From: Planosporangium mesophilum
GTDB taxonomy: Bacteria; Actinomycetota; Actinomycetes; Mycobacteriales; Micromonosporaceae
Assembly: GCF_016863255.1 (NCBI RefSeq)
Contig: NZ_BOON01000033.1
Location: 62,001-126,000 of the forward strand
Reading direction: 5' to 3'
DNA: 64,000 nt
The position numbers and the translations under genes were made by a program. The notes below the pieces were generated by a model. The model had not been told where the DNA came from. It saw only the letters and a program-made list of their open reading frames with translations, and searched no databases. Below are positions 36,866-44,248 of this stretch, piece after piece (positions within the stretch are counted from its first letter, which is position 1; the number at the start of each line of letters is the position of its first letter).

Positions 36866-36909
36866 GCGGCGTGGAGACCTCCGCGTTCAGACGGAGGAAG
36901 AAACGCCGC
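36866..36909. repeat. left-end stem-loop of the TnpB element
   Basis: Outer stem GCGGCGT/ACGCCGC (36866-36872 and 36903-36909) and inner stem CCTCCG/CGGAGG (36878-36883 and 36892-36897), both perfect, with an 8-nt loop containing TTCA. Subterminal hairpins of this kind are recognised by Y1 transposases in trans. Confidence 0.75.
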
Positions 36910-36956
36910 TCCCTCCCTTCACGAAGTTGTCGTACCTGGATGGCAGGGTATGCGGC

Positions 36957-38063
36957 ATGACCGGGGTGGTGAAGCGAGCTTTCCGGTACCGCTTCTATCC
37001 GACCTGCGAGCAGGCCGAGCAGCTGACCCGCACATTCGGCTGCGTGCGGCTGGTCTACAACAAGGCCCTCCACGCCCGCACCAGCGCCTGGAACACCGAG
37101 CGGCGCATCATCACCTACGGGGAGACCTCGGCGCTGCTGACGCAGTGGAAACGCGACGCGGACCTGGCGTTCCTGGGTGAGGTGTCGTGCGTGCCGTTGC
37201 AGCAGGCGTTGCGGCACCTGCAGGCCGGGTTCGCGGCGTTTTTCGCCAAGCGGGCCGGCTATCCACGGTTCAAGTCGCGCAAGCGGTCGCGGGCGGCGGC
37301 GGAGTACACCCGTTCGGCGTTTCGCTGGCGCGACGGGCAGCTCACACTCGCCAAGATGACCGAGCCGCTGGCCATCGTGTGGTCGCGGCCGCTGCCCGAA
37401 GGGACCGTGCCGTCGACGGTGACGGTGTCGCGGGACGCGGCGGGCCGCTGGCACGTCAGTCTCCTGGTCGAGACCACGGTCGAAACGCTGCCCCCGGCCG
37501 AGGCCGCCGTCGGGGTGGATGCCGGCATCACCAGCCTGGTCACTCTGTCGAGCGGGGAGAAGATCGCCAATCCCCGGCATGAACGGGCCGACCGGCGCAA
37601 GCTCGCCAAGGCCCAACGCGCGCTGTGCCGCAAGCACAAGGACAGCAACAACCGGGCCAAGGCCCGGATCCGGGTGGCGCGCATCCACGCCCGGATCACC
37701 GATCGGCGCCGCGACCTGCTGCACAAGGTGTCGACTCGTCTCGTCCGTGACAACCAAACGGTCGTGATCGAAGACCTCGCCGTGCGCAACCTGCTGGCCA
37801 ACCACCGGCTGGCCCGCGCCATCTCGGATGCCGCCTGGTCGCAACTGCGCACCATGCTGGAGTACAAGGCGGCCTGGTACGGGCGGCGGTTGGTCGTGGT
37901 CGACCGGTGGTTGCCGTCGTCGAAACTGTGCTCGACCTGCGGACAGGTGGCCGAGACGATGCCCCTTCACGTGCGGGAGTGGACCTGCGGCTGCGGCGCC
38001 CACCATGACCGTGACGTCAACGCGGCGAAGAACATCCTCGCGGCCGGGCTGGTCGAGAGGTGA
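36957..38063 (+). CDS. tnpB: TnpB RNA-guided nuclease (IS605 OrfB)
   Basis: 368 aa, intact. The RuvC triad is present: D188 in GVDAGITSL, E272 in VIEDLAV, and D353 (or D351) in HHDRDVNAAKNI. A zinc-ribbon lies between (CSTCGQ and TCGCGA). The N-terminal FRYRFYPTCEQAEQL is the usual OrfB helix-turn-helix start. TnpB uses an RNA from the element's 3' end to cut DNA next to a short motif, favouring element retention. ATG at 36957 has AGGG 8 bp upstream; a TTG at 36927 is a less likely start. It is not truncated, so it may be active. Confidence 0.93.
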   Translation: MTGVVKRAFRYRFYPTCEQAEQLTRTFGCVRLVYNKALHARTSAWNTERRIITYGETSALLTQWKRDADLAFLGEVSCVPLQQALRHLQAGFAAFFAKRAGYPRFKSRKRSRAAAEYTRSAFRWRDGQLTLAKMTEPLAIVWSRPLPEGTVPSTVTVSRDAAGRWHVSLLVETTVETLPPAEAAVGVDAGITSLVTLSSGEKIANPRHERADRRKLAKAQRALCRKHKDSNNRAKARIRVARIHARITDRRRDLLHKVSTRLVRDNQTVVIEDLAVRNLLANHRLARAISDAAWSQLRTMLEYKAAWYGRRLVVVDRWLPSSKLCSTCGQVAETMPLHVREWTCGCGAHHDRDVNAAKNILAAGLVER

Positions 38064-38186
38064 AACGCCTGTGGAGGGCCGGTAAGACCCCAACCGCCAC
38101 GGCGGGGACGGCGCGGCCCGGTGAAGCAGGAACCCCTGCGGGCGACCGTGGGAATCCCCGCCCTTCAGGGCGGTGGAGGATGTCAA
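38064..38186 (+). ncRNA. putative omegaRNA (reRNA) and right end of the TnpB element
   Basis: GC-rich 123-bp tail after tnpB with the terminal hairpin CCGCCCT-TC-AGGGCGG (38158-38173), then GGAGGATG and TCAA. In characterised IS605 elements the guide scaffold spans the tnpB 3' end and this right end, and the guide is the DNA just beyond it, here from 38187 into the racemase gene. The RNA 5' end cannot be placed. Confidence 0.6.
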
Positions 38187-39289
38187 GGTCGTACCAACTC
38201 CTTGTCCACCAACAGGTCCTGCAGTATCTCCGGGATCGGGGCCACGCCGATGCCCGGGCCGGTCGGCACGTCGATCGCACCGTCACTCAACCGGAAGGGC
38301 TCGGTGAGGTCCTGCGCGTAGTAGCGGTCCGAAGCGGAGATGTCCGACGGCAGGGTGAAGTTGGGCAGCGCGGCCAGCGCCAGGTTCGCCGCCCTGCCGA
38401 TCCCCGTCTCCAGCATCCCGCCGGCCCAGACCGGTACGCCGGCCGCCGCGCAGACGTCGTGCACCCGGCGGGCCTCCAGGTAGCCACCGACCCGTCCCGG
38501 CTTGATGTTGACGATCGAGCACGCGCCGGTCCGGATCGCCTCGTACGCGGCGCGCGCGGACACGATCGACTCGTCCAGGCAGATCGGCGTGTCCAGCAGC
38601 CGGGCCAGCTCCGCGTGGCCGGCCACGTCCTCCTCGTCCAGCGGCTGCTCGATCAGCAGCAGGTCGTACCGGTCGAGCTTGCGCAGGTGCCGGGCGTCCG
38701 CGCGGGTGTAGGCGGAGTTCGCGTCGACCTGGAGCAGGATGTCGTCGCCGAAGCGCTCGCGGACCGCGGCGACCGGGGCGACGTCCCAGCCAGGTTCGAT
38801 CTTGAGCTTGATCCGCGCGTACCCCGCCTCGAGGTAGCCCGCCACGCCTTCCAGCAGCTGCGGTATCGAGTCGTGGATGCCCACCGACACGCCGGAGACG
38901 ACCCGCGCCTGGGTGGCGCCGAGGTGGTCGCGCAGCGCCACCCCGGCCGCCTTGAGCTGGGCGTCCAGCACCGCGGTCTCGACCGCCGCCTTGGCCATCC
39001 GGTGCCCGCGTACGGGTTCGAGCGCCGGTGCCACCAAGGCGGCGGTGACGTCTCCGGCGGCGAACAGCCGCGGTACCAGATGGTCGGCGATGACCCGGTG
39101 GGCCGCCGAGGCGTACTCGCTGGAGTACAGCGGGTCGCTCAGCGCCACGCACTCCGCCCACCCCTCGGCGCCCGCGGTGTGTGCCCGTACGAGCAGCACG
39201 TCCCGGTGGGTCTGGGTGCCGAACGACGTCCGGAACGGCGAGACCAGAGGCATCCGGACCCGCAGCAGCTCCACTGCTTCGATCTTCAT
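38183..39289 (-). CDS. N-acylamino acid/N-succinylamino acid racemase (OSBS-NSAR subgroup)
   Basis: 368 aa, the exact length of the Amycolatopsis N-acylamino acid racemase, and its key residues fall at the same numbers: K161 and K163 (IKLKIEPGWD), D189, E214, D239 and K263 (VNIKPGRVGG). The enzyme racemises N-acyl amino acids, and some members make o-succinylbenzoate for menaquinone; no men genes are adjacent. A GNAT gene 5 bp upstream and an M20 deacylase in the same gene set point to D-to-L amino-acid conversion through N-succinyl intermediates. The TCA read as its stop belongs to the TCAA end of the TnpB element. Confidence 0.92.
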   Translation of the reverse strand: MKIEAVELLRVRMPLVSPFRTSFGTQTHRDVLLVRAHTAGAEGWAECVALSDPLYSSEYASAAHRVIADHLVPRLFAAGDVTAALVAPALEPVRGHRMAKAAVETAVLDAQLKAAGVALRDHLGATQARVVSGVSVGIHDSIPQLLEGVAGYLEAGYARIKLKIEPGWDVAPVAAVRERFGDDILLQVDANSAYTRADARHLRKLDRYDLLLIEQPLDEEDVAGHAELARLLDTPICLDESIVSARAAYEAIRTGACSIVNIKPGRVGGYLEARRVHDVCAAAGVPVWAGGMLETGIGRAANLALAALPNFTLPSDISASDRYYAQDLTEPFRLSDGAIDVPTGPGIGVAPIPEILQDLLVDKELVRP

Positions 39290-39294
39290 CGGAG

Positions 39295-40062
39295 TCAAGA
39301 GGGCTCCTTCGTGAGGACGTACCAGCCTGCGTCGGTGACGCCCGTCCAGCGGTACCCGGCGGCCAGCGCCGGCTCCATCACGGAACGCAGCGCGTCCCGC
39401 CACTCCCGTGCCAACCCGCGTTCCTGGTGGACGTCGGCGGGTACGCGTACCCAGACGTCGGTCCCGTCCGGCGGTGCGTGGTGCGCCGGGTCGAGCCGGG
39501 GCCAGCGCCGCTCGTCGGCGTCCAGCAGGCACCGGTGGGGTCGCTGCCCGGCCGGCGACGGCGCCGCCGTCAGGTCCCACTCGACGAGCACGCGGTCGGT
39601 GAGCATCCCCGCGTTGTACCGGTCGTCCATGGGTCCGTAGAAGTCCGGCAGGTAATCGACGCCGGCCGCGCCGAGCCGGGCGAGGTTGAACACGGCGTTG
39701 CGCCGGATCAGCGGGTCGAACGTCCAGGTGATGCGGTCGATCCCGCGGTCGAGGCACCACCGTCGCTGCTCGAGCTTGAGGCCGGTGCCGACGCCCCGGC
39801 CCTGCCATCCGGCGTCCACCCCGACGATGTGGGAGTGCACGTACGGTCGGGCCGGATCGCCGCCGAGGAATCCGACCGCCGCTCCGACCAGTCGTCCGTC
39901 GTGGTACGCGCCGAGCACCATGCCACCGGCGTGGCTGAGCGCGCGCAGCAGGGAGAACGGCACCACCGGGTGCGCCGCCCCCCATACCCGCCGGAACAGG
40001 GCGGACACGTCCTCCAGCTCGACGCGGTCGGTCACGCCCCGCACCTGTACGTCCGGAACCAT
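39295..40062 (-). CDS. GNAT family acyltransferase (COG3375-like, putative amino-acid N-succinyltransferase)
   Basis: 255 aa from ATG at 40062. The acyl-CoA binding region is in HIVGVDAGWQGRGVGTGLKL. WGAAHPVVPFSLLRALSHAGG and ITWTFDPLIRRNAVFN are typical of the GNAT group found beside N-acylamino acid racemases. In the Geobacillus pathway such a protein succinylates D-amino acids before racemisation. It is the first gene of the operon that continues with the racemase, and it is divergent from the D-aminoacylase gene. The longer upstream reading into 40161 overlaps the operator-like repeats and is rejected. Confidence 0.83.
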   Translation of the reverse strand: MVPDVQVRGVTDRVELEDVSALFRRVWGAAHPVVPFSLLRALSHAGGMVLGAYHDGRLVGAAVGFLGGDPARPYVHSHIVGVDAGWQGRGVGTGLKLEQRRWCLDRGIDRITWTFDPLIRRNAVFNLARLGAAGVDYLPDFYGPMDDRYNAGMLTDRVLVEWDLTAAPSPAGQRPHRCLLDADERRWPRLDPAHHAPPDGTDVWVRVPADVHQERGLAREWRDALRSVMEPALAAGYRWTGVTDAGWYVLTKEPS

Positions 40063-40150
40063 GCCCGCAGCATGCCCGGCGCGGCACGCGTGCGCTTCGT
40101 CGGGTACGCCAAGGATCGGCACCCCGCATTGTTGATCGCGACAATCGACG

Positions 40151-40180
40151 ACCCATACCATGCCAAATATGGGTCATGGT
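40151..40180. promoter_or_regulatory. nested inverted repeats in the divergent GNAT/D-aminoacylase promoter
   Basis: ACCCATA-N10-TATGGGT (40151-40174) is interleaved with ACCATG-N12-CATGGT (40157-40180), both perfect. They lie between divergent genes and probably bind a dimeric regulator controlling both. No regulator gene is adjacent. Confidence 0.55.
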
Positions 40181-40186
40181 TCGACC

Positions 40187-41800
40187 ATGCGCCGGGTCGT
40201 GGCCGAGATCGGATCGGCGCCGCTGCTGATCCGGGGCGGTACCGTCGCCGACGGCACCGGCGCCACGCCCGCGCCCGCCGATGTCCTGGTCCGCGGTGGC
40301 CGGATCGCCGCCGTCGAGCCGCCCGGCGTGATCCCCGCCGGGCAGTTCCCGACCGTGGACGCTACCGGTCTGGTGGTGGCGCCCGGCTTCATCGACGTGC
40401 ACTCCCACGCAGACAACGCGCCACTGCTCGACTCCGACGACACCACCAAGATCCTCCAGGGGGTCACCACCGAGGTCGTCGGGAACTGCGGCTTCTCGCT
40501 CGCCCCGACCAGGGTCGACTCGGCTGCCGAGTTCGCCTCGTTCACCCAGCGGATCTTCCCGGCGATGGAGTTCACCTGGTCGGACTGGGCGGAGTTCACC
40601 GGGGTGGCCGACGCTCGCGGGTACGTCACCAACTGCGCGCCGCTGGTCGGGCACGGCACGCTGCGGATCGCGGTGTCGGGGATGGCCGACCGGACCCCGG
40701 ACGCCGGTGAGCTGGAACTCATGGGCCGCGAGTTGGAGCGCGCGCTGGAGGGCGGCGCGTTCGGCATGTCGAGCGGGCTGGTGTACCCGCCCGCGGTGTT
40801 CAGCGAGACCGCCGAGCTGGTCGCGCTGGCCCGGCGTCTTGGACCCGACGGCCTGTACACCACGCACATGCGCGGCGAGGGCGCGTCGCTGCTGTCCTCG
40901 ATCGCCGAGGCGGTGGAGATCGGTACCGAGGGCGGGTGTCGGGTACACATCTCGCATCTCAAGTCCAACGGCCGGGCGCAGTGGGGCAGGATGCCCGACG
41001 CCCTGTCGCGGATCGCCGCGGCCGCGGACGCCGGCTTGTCGATCACCAAGGACATCTACCCGTACACCGCGGGCTCGACCATGCTCACCGCGCTGCTGCC
41101 GCCGCCGTTCCTGGCCGACGGCGACGCGGCGGTACTCGCCCGGCTCGAGTCGGCGGAGCAGCGCCGCCGGTTGGCCGCCGTTCTGGAGTCGGGCCTGCCC
41201 GGCTGGGACAGCCACCTGGACGCCGCCGGTTGGGACGGCATCCTGGTGTCCACGACGGCCAGCCACCGGTACGAGGGCCGCACCATCGCGGAGATCGCCC
41301 GTACCCTCGACGAACCACCGCTGGACGCGTTCGTACGGGTCCTGCGCGAGGAGGAGCTACGCGCCAGCATGGTGCTCTTCTCCATGGACGAGCGCGACGT
41401 CCGGACCGCCTTCGCGGACACCGACACGATGGTCGGCTCGGACGGCCTGCCGCCCGGGTCCGGCGGCAAACCCCACCCGCGGGTGTTCGGCACGTTCCCC
41501 CGGGTCTTCGCCGAGTACGTACGCAAGGAGGAGGTGCTCCCGCTCGGGGAGGCGGTCCGGCGGGTCACCTCGCTGCCCGCGCGGGTCTTCCGCATCCCCG
41601 GACGCGGCCTGGTCAGGTCCGGCTACGTCGCCGATCTGGTGGCCTTCGACCCGGCCACGATCGACCATGAGTGCGACTACCGCGACCCGGTACGCACGCC
41701 CACGGGCATCTCCTGGGTGATGCAGGACGGTCATCTCGTGGTCGACCACCAGAGCTACCTCGGTCCCCGGCGTGGACGGCGGCTCACTCCCGCATCCTGA
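40187..41800 (+). CDS. N-acyl-D-amino-acid deacylase (D-aminoacylase family)
   Basis: 537 aa amidohydrolase. The small beta domain (IRGGTVADGTGA) precedes the barrel with metal ligands in GFIDVHSHADN, the carboxylated or Cys ligand region EVVGNCGFS, GMSSGLVYPPA, YTTHMRGEG and VHISHLKSNG, and the Asp in GSDGLPPGSGGKPHPR. It hydrolyses N-acyl-D-amino acids or related ureido compounds. ATG at 40187 is chosen because the upstream ATG at 40160 lies inside operator-like repeats; GTG at 40199 is also possible. Its divergent partner is the racemase/GNAT operon, so this locus handles N-acylated amino acids of both configurations. Confidence 0.9.
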   Translation: MRRVVAEIGSAPLLIRGGTVADGTGATPAPADVLVRGGRIAAVEPPGVIPAGQFPTVDATGLVVAPGFIDVHSHADNAPLLDSDDTTKILQGVTTEVVGNCGFSLAPTRVDSAAEFASFTQRIFPAMEFTWSDWAEFTGVADARGYVTNCAPLVGHGTLRIAVSGMADRTPDAGELELMGRELERALEGGAFGMSSGLVYPPAVFSETAELVALARRLGPDGLYTTHMRGEGASLLSSIAEAVEIGTEGGCRVHISHLKSNGRAQWGRMPDALSRIAAAADAGLSITKDIYPYTAGSTMLTALLPPPFLADGDAAVLARLESAEQRRRLAAVLESGLPGWDSHLDAAGWDGILVSTTASHRYEGRTIAEIARTLDEPPLDAFVRVLREEELRASMVLFSMDERDVRTAFADTDTMVGSDGLPPGSGGKPHPRVFGTFPRVFAEYVRKEEVLPLGEAVRRVTSLPARVFRIPGRGLVRSGYVADLVAFDPATIDHECDYRDPVRTPTGISWVMQDGHLVVDHQSYLGPRRGRRLTPAS

Positions 41801-41821
41801 CGCCGGTTGAGGGAGTACGTC

Positions 41822-41875
41822 GTGTCCACCACCGTCACCGTCACGATCCTGTTCGTGGCCTGGATCGTCGACTAG
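41822..41875 (+). pseudogene. 5' remnant of a membrane transporter gene (17 codons)
   Basis: GTG at 41822 has a well-placed GGGAG (6 bp). The peptide VSTTVTVTILFVAWIVD looks like the first half-helix of an MFS transporter, where a WIVD-type segment is often followed by a Tyr/Asp-rich loop, but it stops at once and the downstream DNA has no transporter sequence. Most likely the 3' part was deleted when the hairpin region at 41948 arrived. A genuine 17-residue membrane peptide cannot be excluded. Confidence 0.4.
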
Positions 41876-41947
41876 CCCCTCGCCAGGGCCGGAACCGAAC
41901 TCTCATCGCCGCTCCGTTCCGCATGGCGCAGGTGGATGCTGCGCGAC

Positions 41948-42022
41948 GCTTTGCTCTGCTCCCGGATAGGCAGCACCTGTCGCCCCGCTACCCGTTTTGC
42001 CCGTCCGGGAGCAGAGCAAAGC
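41948..42022. repeat. long perfect hairpin (19-bp stem), MITE-like or structural RNA
   Basis: GCTTTGCTCTGCTCCCGGA (41948-41966) has its exact complement at 42004-42022, with a 37-nt loop. Outer flanks (GGATGCTGCGCG and GCGGCAGCGCACGTCC) are partly complementary too, so the whole structure may span about 110 bp. It lies between a gene remnant and the TetR operators, too far (about 150 bp) from the D-aminoacylase stop for a simple terminator. No coding function is seen on either strand here. Confidence 0.8.
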
Positions 42023-42146
42023 ACGCGGCAGCGCACGTCCTCCCTGAACAGCCACAACGCCTTCACGTAGTCCTGCCTCAGTGGACCGGCGCGAGCCGGT
42101 GGTAGAGGTTCCAGCAGCGGCGCTTCCGCCGGCGTAGCCGTCGTCG

Positions 42147-42184
42147 GTAGACAGTGTCTACGCGGCGTGGTAGACACTGTCTAT
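42147..42184 (+). promoter_or_regulatory. two TetR-type operators overlapping the tetR start
   Basis: GTAGACAGTGTCTAC (42147-42161) and GTAGACACTGTCTAT (42170-42184) are near-perfect palindromes with centres 23 bp apart. The second includes the ATG at 42183. This arrangement predicts tight autorepression by the encoded TetR protein and possibly a leaderless transcript, as no ribosome site is visible. Confidence 0.8.
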
Positions 42185-42767
42185 GACCGAGCAGGACGCG
42201 GGGCTGCGCGCCCGGTTGGTACGGGTCGGGGTGGACCTGGTGACAACGGAGGGGCTGTCGGCACTGTCGCTTCGTGAGATCGCCCGGCGTGCCGGGGTGT
42301 CCCACGGGGCTCCGCGTCGCTACTTCCCCACCCATCTGGCCCTGCTGTCGGCGATCGCCCGCGAGGGCTTCGCCGACCTGACGGCCAGGGTCACCGCGGC
42401 GCTGGGCGAGAGCCCCGGGCACCCTTTTGCTCAGCTGACGACCCTGGGGCGGCAGTACGTCGAGTTCGGGCGGACCAACCGCGGGATGTTCGAGCTGATG
42501 TTCCGCCACGACCTGCTGGAAAGCAACCAGTTCGGCCTACGGGAGACCAGTCTGCCGCTGTTCCGGCTGCTGGTCGAAATCGTCGATCGAGCGCGCCCCG
42601 GTTCGACCGTCCCCGTGCCGGTGATCGCCGGCGCGCTGTGGGCGAACCTGCACGGCATCGTGCAGTTGTGGAACTGGGGAAGCCTTCCCCTCGCGACCGG
42701 ATCCGACGACGTGGAACCGCTGCTGCGAGCGGCGCTGGACGCCCATCTCGGACCGCGACCCCGGTGA
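42183..42767 (+). CDS. TetR family regulator
   Basis: 194 aa. The HTH is in LSLREIARRAGVSHGAPRRYF. The C-terminal domain includes GALWANLHGIVQLWNWGSL, typical of the WHG-domain TetR group. The start codon lies inside a palindromic operator, so it should repress its own transcription. The acyltransferase gene follows 26 bp downstream and is probably in the same transcript. The signal molecule is unknown; a lipid or hydrophobic compound would fit the neighbour. Confidence 0.92.
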   Translation: MTEQDAGLRARLVRVGVDLVTTEGLSALSLREIARRAGVSHGAPRRYFPTHLALLSAIAREGFADLTARVTAALGESPGHPFAQLTTLGRQYVEFGRTNRGMFELMFRHDLLESNQFGLRETSLPLFRLLVEIVDRARPGSTVPVPVIAGALWANLHGIVQLWNWGSLPLATGSDDVEPLLRAALDAHLGPRPR

Positions 42768-42793
42768 GCTCGCCACTCCAACGAGGAGGCTCC

Positions 42794-43453
42794 GTGCCGC
42801 CGTTGTACGCCCTGGCCAAACTGACAGTCGGCAACCTTCTGCGACTGTTCTGGCGTCCGGTGGTGGAGGGGCTGGAGCACGTGCCCCGGCGCGGCGGCGT
42901 GATCCTCGCCGGTAACCACCTGTCGGTCGCCGACGAGCTGTTCCTCGCCGCGGTCCTACCCAGGCACATCGCGTTCTGGGCGAAGGCCGAGTACTTCAGC
43001 GGCGGGTGGCTGACCCGCACCCTGGTCAGTGGCGTGGGCGCGATCCCGGTGGAGCGCGGCGGCGGTCGGGCCGCGCTGGCCGCCTTCGACGCCGCCGTCC
43101 CCGTACTGCGGGCGGGTGGAGTCGTCGCCGTCTACCCGGAGGGCACCCGCTCACCCGACGGGCGGCTCTACCGGGGCCGTACCGGGGTGGTCCGGCTCGC
43201 CCGGCAGGCCGAAGTGCCGATCGTTCCCGTCGGCGTGACCGGTACCGACAAGGTCCAGCCGATCGATGCCCGCCTGCCGCGCCTGAACGACGTGACGTTC
43301 CGGTTCGGCCGGCCGCTGGAGGTGGCAGGTCGCATCGACGGTCCCGCCGACATCCGGGCGGTCACCGACGAGTTGATGGCGGAGATCCAGAAGCTGAGCG
43401 GCCAGGAGTACGTGCCCCGGTACGCGCCGAAACGCGGTACCGGGCCCGCGTAG
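42794..43453 (+). CDS. lysophospholipid acyltransferase (PlsC family)
   Basis: 219 aa from GTG at 42794, with GAGGAGG 5 bp upstream; a GTG at 42764 overlapping the tetR stop is in frame but lacks such a site. PlsC motifs are complete: AGNHLSVADE (H-x4-D), the FWAKAEYF region, VYPEGTRSPDG (block III) and VPIVPVGVTG (block IV). It transfers a fatty acyl chain to lysophosphatidate or a similar lipid at the membrane. The TetR gene upstream suggests regulated lipid remodelling. Confidence 0.92.
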   Translation: MPPLYALAKLTVGNLLRLFWRPVVEGLEHVPRRGGVILAGNHLSVADELFLAAVLPRHIAFWAKAEYFSGGWLTRTLVSGVGAIPVERGGGRAALAAFDAAVPVLRAGGVVAVYPEGTRSPDGRLYRGRTGVVRLARQAEVPIVPVGVTGTDKVQPIDARLPRLNDVTFRFGRPLEVAGRIDGPADIRAVTDELMAEIQKLSGQEYVPRYAPKRGTGPA

Positions 43454-43499
43454 CGCGGATCGTTCGCTGTCCGGGCAGCAGCCGAGGCGTTCCCGCCGG

Positions 43500-44129
43500 T
43501 CACCTCCGGCCGTTGCGTCCGCGCAGCGCGACCGTCGCCACCACTGCCAAGACCAGGCCCACCACCCCCAGCCAGGGCTGATCCAACCGGGAGCCACCGA
43601 GCGCCAGGATCCCCGCGGCCGGATAGGCGGAGTGCCACGGGGTGAGGCGCAGTCCCTTGCGCCCGGCCGCCGACTCTGCCGTCGTCCGGGGTGCCCGGCC
43701 ACCCCGGTACTGCGCCAGCATCACGTTGAGGTCCCGCGCCACCCGGTCGGCGTGGCCCAGCTTGCCCGCCACGCGAGAAACGTTGGACGTGGCCAACGCC
43801 GGCACCCGAACCGACGGTAGGCCGTCGCACCGGTGCACGTAGAGCACCTCCAACGAGTCGAACCCGCGAATCTCCGTCCAGGGCACGGTCGTCGTCCGCA
43901 GCGGTTGCACCACGGTGACCCCGGTCGGCCCGGCGATCAACCTCGGCCGGATCAGCCCGAACCAGGCCAGGAAAGGAATCCATGACACGACCAGGGGGCA
44001 GATCAGCGACCCGGCCGAGCCGCCGGTGTAGACCAGCCACAACACCCATATGCCCAGGGGGACGGCGGCCAGCAGGCAGCCCGCGACGATCAGGACCCGG
44101 CTCCGGTACACCCGCGGCTTGTCGATCAT
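43500..44129 (-). CDS. PH-domain membrane protein of unknown function
   Basis: 209 aa from ATG at 44129. Two hydrophobic segments (IVAGCLLAAVPLGIWVLWLV, PLVVSWIPFLAWFGLI) are followed by a short PH-like stretch (GPTGVTVVQPLRTTTVPWTEIRGF), and a final membrane segment (GVVGLVLAVVATVAL) precedes a basic tail. Such small actinobacterial bPH-domain proteins are common and of unknown function. It converges on the acyltransferase gene, without a clear terminator between. Confidence 0.75.
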   Translation of the reverse strand: MIDKPRVYRSRVLIVAGCLLAAVPLGIWVLWLVYTGGSAGSLICPLVVSWIPFLAWFGLIRPRLIAGPTGVTVVQPLRTTTVPWTEIRGFDSLEVLYVHRCDGLPSVRVPALATSNVSRVAGKLGHADRVARDLNVMLAQYRGGRAPRTTAESAAGRKGLRLTPWHSAYPAAGILALGGSRLDQPWLGVVGLVLAVVATVALRGRNGRR

Positions 44130-44248
44130 CGTCGCAGAGCCTACAAGTCGTCGGCAAATCCCGGGCGCCGTTGAACTGGTCAGCCGCAACGGTGTCGGTC
44201 GGGCGCCACGCTGTGTGGCGCCCGACCGACGACTCGGTCCGGGGAGAC

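Larger units (their letters stand above)
36859..38186. mobile_element. IS200/IS605-group element carrying only tnpB
   Basis: About 1328 bp. The left end has a two-part stem-loop (36866-36909), the right end a hairpin (38158-38173) followed by TCAA, the right cleavage tetranucleotide known from IS608. No tnpA is present. Joining 36858 to 38187 recreates a 4-bp ATGA overlap between the racemase stop and the deacetylase start and leaves both proteins unchanged, which fixes both ends and implies insertion 3' to TCAT. This group makes no target duplication, as seen here. Confidence 0.8.

Noticed and set aside
38183-41266. 1027-codon minus-strand frame read as a fused racemase/other protein
   Set aside because: Only the last 368 codons match the racemase with a proper ATG; the upstream part is the antisense of D-aminoacylase and an out-of-frame reading of the GNAT gene.
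41872-42177. 101-codon minus-strand open frame over the hairpin region
   Set aside because: Low-complexity Arg-rich translation without a recognisable domain or ribosome site; it spans the inverted repeat and the TetR operators, so it is most likely a chance frame.
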